The notes beneath the pieces were generated by a model, which saw only the letters and a program-made list of their open reading frames with translations, searched no databases and was not told where the DNA came from. Below, in pieces: positions 1 to 4,932 of a DNA stretch of 21,063 bases (the stretch's first letter is position 1; each line of letters opens with the position of its first letter). Source of the stretch: an uncultured Actinomycetes bacterium (GTDB taxonomy: Bacteria > Actinomycetota > Actinomycetes > S36-B12). The position numbers were made by a program, and so were the translations under genes. Location of the stretch: the NCBI GenBank assembly GCA_937902285.1, contig CALGTB010000045.1:1-21063 (forward strand), in the 5' to 3' direction.

Positions 1-900
1 GGCGCCTGCGCCGCGCTCGCGGAGGACCGCACCACGTGGTCCGGAACCGTGCTCGCGGTGTTCCAGCCTGCGGAGGAGAAGGGCACCGGCGCCCAGGCGA
101 TGATCGAGGACGGCCTCTTCTCGCGCTTCCCGACGCCGGTCGTCGTGCTCGGGCAGCATGTCGCGCCGCTGCCGGCCGGGGTCATCGGGCTGCGTTCGGG
201 GCCGACGTTCGCGGCAGCGGACACCCTCCGGATCACGCTGCATGGGCAGGGGGCCCACGGGTCGCGCCCCGAGGCCTCGGTCGATCCCATCGTCATGGCG
301 GCCGCGACCGTCATGCGGCTGCAGACCATCGTGTCGCGCGAGGTGGGCGGGGCGGAGACGGCCGTGGTCACCGTCGGGACGATCCACGCGGGATCAGCGG
401 CGAACATCATCCCGGCGGACGCGGAGCTCGTGCTCAACGTCCGGACGTTCACCGACGACGTGCGCACCCGCGTCATCGATGCCATCGGTCGCATCGCCCG
501 CGCCGAGGCGGCTGCCTCGGGGGCCCCGCGAGAGCCGGACATCGAGCCCTTGAACTCCTTCCCCGCCGTCGTCAATGATCCGGACGCGGTCGAGCGCACG
601 CGTGCCGCGCTGCAGGAGGCTGCCGGGTTCGTGGTCGATCCCGGCAGCATCACCGGCAGCGAGGACGTCGGGATGCTGGCGTCGGCGGCCGGCGCGCCCT
701 GCGTCTACTGGCTGCTGGGCGGCGCCGATCATGCCGCGTTCGAGGGAGCCACGACGATGGAGCAGCTTGCTGAGCGCGTCCGGACGATCCCGTCCAACCA
801 CTCGCCGCTGTTCGCCCCCGTGGTCGAGCCCACCCTCACGGTGGGCATCGCGGCACTCGTCGCGGCCGCCCGCGAGTGGCTCAGGGCCGACGGCCCGTGA
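1..900 (+). CDS. M20-family amidohydrolase (N-acyl amino acid / hippurate hydrolase type), 5' end missing
   Basis: This is the C-terminal 299 residues of a metallo-aminoacylase; the reading frame is open from base 1, so the start and the first metal-binding motifs lie outside the window. The family removes acyl groups from N-acyl amino acids or related amides with two metal ions in the cytoplasm. Visible hallmarks are QPAEEKGTGAQ near residues 22-32, which carries the catalytic and metal-binding glutamates of M20D enzymes; GQHV near residue 51, a metal ligand histidine; a dimerisation domain with HGSRPEASVDPI; and NHSPLF near the C-terminus with the last ligand histidine. The stop lies inside the end of the convergent DinB-like gene, a 20-base tail-to-tail overlap. 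Exact substrate cannot be called; related members include carboxypeptidases and IAA-amino acid hydrolases. Confidence 0.9.
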   Translation, partial: GACAALAEDRTTWSGTVLAVFQPAEEKGTGAQAMIEDGLFSRFPTPVVVLGQHVAPLPAGVIGLRSGPTFAAADTLRITLHGQGAHGSRPEASVDPIVMAAATVMRLQTIVSREVGGAETAVVTVGTIHAGSAANIIPADAELVLNVRTFTDDVRTRVIDAIGRIARAEAAASGAPREPDIEPLNSFPAVVNDPDAVERTRAALQEAAGFVVDPGSITGSEDVGMLASAAGAPCVYWLLGGADHAAFEGATTMEQLAERVRTIPSNHSPLFAPVVEPTLTVGIAALVAAAREWLRADGP

Positions 901-1447
901 AGTCGAGCATCCGCTCCTGAAGCGGTGCGTCGTCGGGCACTGATCCGCTCGGACCCTCGCCGAACACGCCCACTTGGCCGATGAACGGCGCGAAGGGCTG
1001 AAGCAGCTCCCAGACCGCGGCGACGGCCTCGGCATCGAGGGCCTCGTCGCCTCCGGTCGCCTGGGCGAGGTCCCACGCGTGCACGACGAGGTCCGTGAGC
1101 CTGAAGTCGAGCAGCTGACTGGCCGGCATGTCGCCCATGGGGTGATGCACGATGGCGGTCATGTCGCCGGCGGCGAACGCGTCTGCCTGGGCGCGGGCAC
1201 TCTCGGCGAAGGCGGCGGGCAGGTCGGTGTCCTCCCGCGAGAGCCCGAAAGCGGCCTTGGCCTCATCGCGCGTGCCGCCGGCCAGCAGCACCGTGGCCAT
1301 GCGGTTGCCGCCCACGACGTGATCGACGAGGTCGCGGACGGTCCATTCGCCCAGCCCGCTGGGCTGCGTCCACTGGTCCGGAGCGACCAGGCGAACCCGT
1401 CGGTCGAACTCGTTGGTCGCGTGCGGAAGGACGTCGAGGCTGGTCAT
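881..1447 (-). CDS. TIGR03086-type DinB-like / mycothiol-dependent maleylpyruvate isomerase N-terminal-fold protein
   Basis: A 188-residue soluble four-helix protein. The pattern GEWTVRDLVDHVVGGN (His43) and, later, DLVVHAWDLAQATG (Asp119-x3-His123) is typical of TIGR03086 proteins, which share the metal-binding fold of DinB and of the mycothiol-dependent maleylpyruvate isomerase N-domain. In that isomerase the metal is held by His, Glu-x3-His; here the middle ligand position is Asp119, a conservative change that should still bind metal. The biochemical role of most members is unknown; thiol transfer or detoxification is family-level inference. The ATG sits six bases after a TAGCCT -10 element, so the mRNA is probably leaderless. 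It converges on and overlaps the amidohydrolase gene by 20 bases. Confidence 0.85.
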   Translation of the reverse strand: MTSLDVLPHATNEFDRRVRLVAPDQWTQPSGLGEWTVRDLVDHVVGGNRMATVLLAGGTRDEAKAAFGLSREDTDLPAAFAESARAQADAFAAGDMTAIVHHPMGDMPASQLLDFRLTDLVVHAWDLAQATGGDEALDAEAVAAVWELLQPFAPFIGQVGVFGEGPSGSVPDDAPLQERMLDFTGRRP

Positions 1448-1453
1448 GGCCCG

Positions 1454-1459
1454 AGGCTA
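1454..1459 (-). promoter_or_regulatory. -10 element TAGCCT, leaderless promoter of the DinB-like gene
   Basis: On the minus strand TAGCCT is followed by exactly six bases (CGGGCC) and then the ATG at 1447. TANNNT placed 6-7 bases before the transcription start is the usual actinobacterial arrangement, so the start codon should be the 5' end of the mRNA. There is no Shine-Dalgarno sequence and no clear -35 element. Confidence 0.6.
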
Positions 1460-1545
1460 GGCCGTCACGGCGACGCTCGCGGGTGGTTTGCCGGGCCTTC
1501 CGTGGAACTGCGGGACCCGCGTGCAGCGCCTAGGGTCAGGGGATC

Positions 1546-2598
1546 ATGGAGGCGGCTGAGGGAGTGGACGTGACGGGAGCACCGATCCGGGTGGGGCTCC
1601 TGGCCTACGGGGCCATCGGGCACGAGCACAGCCAGGCGGTGCAGGCCACGCCCGGGATGGTGCTGGCCGCGGTCTGCGACACGAACCCCGCGAGGATCGA
1701 GGCAGCGCTGGCCCTGGCACCGTCGGCAGAGGCCTTCACCGACGGAACCGAGATGCTCGACTCGGGGCTCATCGATCTCGTCGTGATCTCCACGCCGCCG
1801 GACCGGCACTTCGCGGGCGCGCGCGACGCACTGTCGCGGGGCATCCACGTGGTGCTCGAGAAGCCCATGGCCCTGACCACCGTCCAGTGCGACGAGCTCA
1901 TCGACATGGCCGCCGCGGCAGGCCTCCTCCTCGTGGTCTACCAGAACCGCCGCTTCGATCCCGACTTCGTGGCGATGGCCGCGGCCATCGCGGCCGGGGA
2001 GATCGGGGAGGTCTTCAGCTACGAGTCCTTCGTCGGCGGCTACTCCTCGCCGTGCACCTACTGGCACTCGGACGCGAGCGTGTCCGGGGGAGCGATCTTC
2101 GACTGGGGCAGCCACTTCCTCGACCAGGTGCTCGCGGTGATGCCGGGCCGCGTCGACCATGTCACCGGACTGAACCAGAAGCGGCACTGGCACCACGTCA
2201 CCAACGCCGACCATGCCCAGGTGACGGTGACGTTCGCGGACGGGGCCCAGGCGACGTTCATCAACTCCGACCTCGCCGCCGCGCGCAAGCCCAAGTTCTA
2301 CGTACTGGGCACGGAAGGCGGCATCGTGGGCGACTGGGACCCGGCCGCCGGTTCCGCGGTCGCCGACCTGCCGGCGCTCCTCACCCTCTTCCGGGCAGAC
2401 GGCACGAGCACGCCGCTGGCACCCGTGTCGCCGCCCGCGTACGAGTTCCACCGTTCGATCGTGCGCCTGCTGCGCGACGGGACGCCGATGCGCATCACGA
2501 GTGCGCAGTCGCGCGACGTGGTCGCGCTGATGGAGGCTGCCGAGCAGTCCGCCCTCGAGAACGGGCGGCCCGTCACGCCGAGCCTGCTGCGGGGATGA
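1546..2598 (+). CDS. Gfo/Idh/MocA-family NAD(P)-dependent oxidoreductase
   Basis: A 350-residue cytoplasmic dehydrogenase of the glucose-fructose oxidoreductase/inositol dehydrogenase family. A Rossmann nucleotide-binding segment begins near residue 15 (GLLAYGAIG). The EKP catalytic motif is at residues 105-107, and Asp186-x3-His190 (FDWGSH) supplies the usual proton-transfer pair. Length is normal. The first ATG (1546) has only AGGGG three bases upstream, whereas GTG at 1570 is preceded by GAGGGAG with five-base spacing, so the true start may be eight codons later; a -10-like TAGGGT lies at 1531-1536. Its stop overlaps the start of the second oxidoreductase by four bases, giving a coupled pair. 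Substrate is not identifiable; a sugar or cyclitol is likely from the family. Confidence 0.88.
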   Translation: MEAAEGVDVTGAPIRVGLLAYGAIGHEHSQAVQATPGMVLAAVCDTNPARIEAALALAPSAEAFTDGTEMLDSGLIDLVVISTPPDRHFAGARDALSRGIHVVLEKPMALTTVQCDELIDMAAAAGLLLVVYQNRRFDPDFVAMAAAIAAGEIGEVFSYESFVGGYSSPCTYWHSDASVSGGAIFDWGSHFLDQVLAVMPGRVDHVTGLNQKRHWHHVTNADHAQVTVTFADGAQATFINSDLAAARKPKFYVLGTEGGIVGDWDPAAGSAVADLPALLTLFRADGTSTPLAPVSPPAYEFHRSIVRLLRDGTPMRITSAQSRDVVALMEAAEQSALENGRPVTPSLLRG

Positions 2599-3560
2599 CC
2601 GTCGGGTGGGGCTTCCTCGGCGCCGGCTGGATCGCGCAGCGGGCGATGGCCCCGGCGGTGTCGGCGGCGCCGAACGCCCGGCTGGTGGCCGCGGCGAGCA
2701 GCGATCCCAGCCGTGCCGCACTGCTCGGACCTGGGGCCGTGCATCGCTCGTACGACGATCTCGTGAGCGATCCCGCGGTCGACGTGGTGTACATCGCGCT
2801 GGCCAACCACCAGCACGCTGAGTGGGCCATCCGGGCGCTACAGGCCGGCAAGCACGTGCTGTGCGAGAAGCCCCTGGCGCTGGACGCCGGCCAGGCCCGC
2901 GCGATGGCTGCCGCGGCCGATGCGGCCGACCGGATGCTCGTCGAGGCGGTGTGGACGCGATGGCATCCGCGGTTCCGCCGCCTCGTCGAGGTCGTGGACG
3001 AGGGTCTCCTCGGGCCCCTCACCGGGTTCCGGTCGGAGTTCACGTTCACGCGGGCCGAGGACGGCGGATACCGCTCGCAGCCCGCGCTGGGCGGCGGCGC
3101 CCTCCTGGACGTCGGCGGGTACCAGGCGCATGCGCTGATCGCCCTGGCGTCGTCGACGGATCCCTTCGTGGTGGAGTGGGTCGAGCGGGTCGTCGGGCCC
3201 ACCGGCATCGACGTGACCACCCGGGTGGCCGCCCGCGCGGGCGGGGCGGTCGCCGTGCAGTCGGTCAGCTCGTTCGACCTGCCCGAGCGGCAGGGCCTGA
3301 CGGTCACCGGGGAGCGGGCGTCCGCCATGCCGCTCGGACCGCAGGCCTTCACCTCCTGGCGCGAGCCGACGAGCCTGCAGGTGGGGTCGCGGGTGGAGCA
3401 CTTCGAGGCCGTGGACGCCTACGCGGTGATGGTCGAGAACGTGAGCGCGGCGGTCGACGGCGGTGCCGGGTGGGTCGTGCCCCTCACGGAGTCGCTCCGT
3501 GCCGCGGAGATCCTGGACGCCGTGGCGGCGAGCGGAAGCGGGCCTGCCTCGTCGCCGTGA
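2595..3560 (+). CDS. Gfo/Idh/MocA-family oxidoreductase (dihydrodiol dehydrogenase-like), second of a pair
   Basis: A 321-residue oxidoreductase with a Rossmann start at residues 5-14 (WGFLGAGWIA), EKP at residues 91-93 (CEKPLAL) and Asp172-x3-Tyr176-x2-His179. The DVGxY form is more typical of trans-dihydrodiol dehydrogenase-like members than of the DxGxH form seen in the upstream gene, so the two are paralogues of different subgroups rather than a recent duplication. The start is set by an ATGA overlap with the upstream stop, implying translational coupling; no strong ribosome site is present apart from GGGG. The two probably act on the same sugar-like metabolite or on successive ones. No transporter or sugar kinase adjoins them to name the substrate. 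Confidence 0.88.
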   Translation: MTVGWGFLGAGWIAQRAMAPAVSAAPNARLVAAASSDPSRAALLGPGAVHRSYDDLVSDPAVDVVYIALANHQHAEWAIRALQAGKHVLCEKPLALDAGQARAMAAAADAADRMLVEAVWTRWHPRFRRLVEVVDEGLLGPLTGFRSEFTFTRAEDGGYRSQPALGGGALLDVGGYQAHALIALASSTDPFVVEWVERVVGPTGIDVTTRVAARAGGAVAVQSVSSFDLPERQGLTVTGERASAMPLGPQAFTSWREPTSLQVGSRVEHFEAVDAYAVMVENVSAAVDGGAGWVVPLTESLRAAEILDAVAASGSGPASSP

Positions 3561-3590
3561 GGGCGGATGGGCAGTCACCCGTCCGATACG

Positions 3591-3612
3591 TGTGTTAGGC
3601 GGCTGTAACACA
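3591..3612 (+). promoter_or_regulatory. Perfect 7-bp inverted repeat (TGTGTTA-N8-TAACACA), operator-like
   Basis: TGTGTTA at 3591-3597 and TAACACA at 3606-3612 form a perfect inverted repeat with an eight-base spacer, giving a 22-base site. Its arms are A/T-rich compared with the surrounding DNA. It lies 31 bases after the upstream stop and 112 bases before the SpeD-like gene. The size and symmetry suit a dimeric helix-turn-helix regulator; a weak hairpin for the upstream operon is the alternative. No regulator gene adjoins it. Confidence 0.45.
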
Positions 3613-3616
3613 GTCG

Positions 3617-3642
3617 CCCTACCCTGTTAGTCGTCCCTACCC
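3617..3642 (+). repeat. Two direct copies of CCCTACCC, 18 bases apart
   Basis: CCCTACCC occurs at 3617-3624 and again at 3635-3642, immediately downstream of the inverted repeat. The first copy contains TACCCT (3620-3625), which fits an actinobacterial -10 (TANNNT), but I see no good -35 at 17-18 bases. The copies may be part of a promoter/operator or coincidental. Confidence 0.35.
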
Positions 3643-3653
3643 GATTCAGGTGT

Positions 3654-3670
3654 GGCTGAGTCCTTCAGCC
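3654..3670 (+). promoter_or_regulatory. Leader hairpin upstream of the SpeD-like gene
   Basis: GGCTGA (3654-3659) pairs perfectly with TCAGCC (3665-3670) around a five-base loop GTCCT. Further possible pairings follow: CGAC/GTCG around GTCC near 3680-3691, enclosed by GATG/CATC. This suggests a structured 5' leader of the SpeD-like mRNA. I do not recognise it as any known SAM or polyamine riboswitch. Confidence 0.35.
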
Positions 3671-3710
3671 CGATGGGCACGACGTCCGTCGAGGGGCATC
3701 AACCCACGAT

Positions 3711-3716
3711 GGAGGT
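3711..3716 (+). promoter_or_regulatory. Strong Shine-Dalgarno GGAGGT deciding the SpeD-like start
   Basis: GGAGGT lies seven bases before the ATG at 3724. It is the best ribosome site in the window and argues against the in-frame GTG at 3652, which sits in the leader and just before a hairpin. Confidence 0.7.
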
Positions 3717-3723
3717 CCCCCGA

Positions 3724-4122
3724 ATGACCATCACGACCGAATCACCCGCCTGGGCGAGTGCGCCGGTGACCAGCGCTGAGATGATCGATCTCGCCCCCGA
3801 GATCTACCGTCAGCGCCTGGTCGTCGAAGGACTCGTCGACCGCCCGATCGAGCGGCACGAGATCGTCGAGTACCTGTCGCAGCTGTCGCGGGTCCTGGAC
3901 ATGATCACCGTCCTCGAGCCCGTGACGCACGAGTCCGACCTGTACGGCTGGGCCGGCTGGATCCACTGGGAGACGTCCGGCGCCCACTTCTACGCCTGGG
4001 ATCGCCCGCGGCTGTTCTTCAGCGTCGACATGTACACCTGCAAGTGGTTCTCGAACGAGATGGCCGTCGAGTTCACTCGCGACTTCTTCAACGCCCGTCA
4101 GGTGGTGTCCCGTGCGTTCTGA
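3724..4122 (+). CDS. S-adenosylmethionine decarboxylase (SpeD/SpeH)-like protein, divergent active site
   Basis: A 132-residue protein close to the length of bacterial SpeD. Bacterial SpeD self-cleaves before a serine to make a pyruvoyl cofactor and decarboxylates S-adenosylmethionine for spermidine synthesis. The second half follows the SpeD pattern: GWAGWIHWETSGAHFYAW, then FFSVDMYTC, matching the SpeD GVSGVV-ESH-IHTW and IDVYTC blocks. Ser85 falls at the cleavage serine and Cys106 at the catalytic cysteine, but the E-S-H motif has become T-S-G and the second active-site histidine aligns with Tyr90; one residue is inserted between Ser85 and Cys106. The start is set by GGAGGT at 3711-3716, seven bases before the ATG; a GTG 24 codons earlier has no ribosome site. 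The 3' end overlaps the next gene by 11 bases. The family call is by eye, and activity on SAM is unproven. Confidence 0.65.
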   Translation: MTITTESPAWASAPVTSAEMIDLAPEIYRQRLVVEGLVDRPIERHEIVEYLSQLSRVLDMITVLEPVTHESDLYGWAGWIHWETSGAHFYAWDRPRLFFSVDMYTCKWFSNEMAVEFTRDFFNARQVVSRAF

Positions 4123-4867
4123 CACCCTCATGCGGCCGGCGGCCCGATCGGTGGACGCAGCGACGCTGCTGTTCCTCAACTTCAATGTCAAGGGCGACCT
4201 CCTCGAGGCGGCCCGCCAGTGCGAGCAGGACGTGTTCCTCGCCTCGTTCGGCAACACCCGCGAGCAGCTCGACGAGGAGTACGGACCGTACGACGCGCAG
4301 TCCGTGTTCCTGACCGTGTCGAACTCGGACAACGTGGTTCTCGGTGCCGTGCGCATCATCACGCCGGGGCCGGCCGGGCTCAAGACCCTGAACGATGTCA
4401 AGAAGGCACCGTGGCTCATCGACGGCGAGCGGTCGGCGCGCGCCGCCGGCGCAGACCTCGACGCCACCTGGGACATCGCGACCCTCGGCGTGCGTGATGA
4501 GCATCGTGGCAGCAGGGTCAAGGTGGCCATGTCGCTCTACCACGGGATCCTGCGCGCGGGCCGGGCCAACGGCGTGCGCTCGCTGACGGCGATCCTCGAC
4601 GAGCAGGCCCGTCGCGTGCTGGCCGCGCTCGACTACACCCACCTGCCGCTGCCGGGCACGTCATCGGCGCCCTACCTCGGGTCGGCATCGAGCACGCCCG
4701 TGTACTACCACGCGAGCATGCTGGACGCCCAGCGTCGGGCCAACCCCGAGTCGTTCCGACTGGTGATCCAGGGCGTGGGCCTCGACGGGGTGTCCGTGCC
4801 GGACGACTCGGCGTTCCTGCTGCCCACGACCGTGCCGCTGACGCGGCGTGGCGAGGTGGCCGCGTGA
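4112..4867 (+). CDS. GNAT-fold acyltransferase resembling LuxI/FeeM autoinducer or N-acyl amino acid synthases
   Basis: A 251-residue soluble protein. The layout matches acyl-homoserine-lactone synthase-type GNAT proteins: a block ending VFLTVSNSDNVVLGAVRIITP (residues 65-85), with Arg81 at the conserved arginine of the LuxI GxxRL strand; WDIATLGV (120-127), at the LuxI W-E-x-S-R-F segment but with Asp121 for Glu and Thr124 for Arg; then a helix and strand ending ILDEQARRVLAALDY. Such enzymes join an acyl group to an amine, SAM in the case of LuxI and amino acids in the case of FeeM. The GTG start at 4112 has AGGTGG at 4100-4105, six bases upstream, and overlaps the SpeD-like stop by 11 bases; ATG at 4130 is an alternative. 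The arginine needed for SAM in LuxI is not kept, so the acceptor may differ. Family call by pattern only. Confidence 0.6.
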   Translation: MRSDTLMRPAARSVDAATLLFLNFNVKGDLLEAARQCEQDVFLASFGNTREQLDEEYGPYDAQSVFLTVSNSDNVVLGAVRIITPGPAGLKTLNDVKKAPWLIDGERSARAAGADLDATWDIATLGVRDEHRGSRVKVAMSLYHGILRAGRANGVRSLTAILDEQARRVLAALDYTHLPLPGTSSAPYLGSASSTPVYYHASMLDAQRRANPESFRLVIQGVGLDGVSVPDDSAFLLPTTVPLTRRGEVAA

Positions 4868-4889
4868 CGGGGGAGCGGTGGTCGAGGGC

Positions 4890-4932
4890 GCCCGAGCCGG
4901 GCGGACCCGGGTCGGCTCGTACCGGCTCGGGC
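4890..4932. terminator. GC-rich inverted repeat between convergent genes, probable bidirectional terminator
   Basis: An 11-base arm at 4890-4900 (GCCCGAGCCGG) is the perfect reverse complement of 4922-4932, with a 21-base loop. The loop itself offers competing pairings (CCGGG/CCCGG, and GAGCCG with the inner CGGCTC). It fills the gap between the acyltransferase stop and the GGDEF-EAL stop. No T-run follows on either strand, which is common for GC-rich actinobacterial terminators. Confidence 0.6.

Noticed and set aside
3591..3612. Reading the TGTGTTA inverted repeat as a terminator of the oxidoreductase pair
   Set aside because: Its seven-base stem is mostly A/T, the loop is long and no T-run follows; an operator is the better fit, though not proven.
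3597..3670. LuxR-type lux box near the LuxI-like gene
   Set aside because: CTG and CAG triplets occur, but none are spaced by the 12 bases of the NNCTGN12CAGNN pattern, and no luxR gene adjoins.
3652..3723. Upstream GTG start adding 24 residues to the SpeD-like protein
   Set aside because: No ribosome site precedes it, and it falls in the leader just before a hairpin, whereas GGAGGT is ideally placed before ATG 3724.
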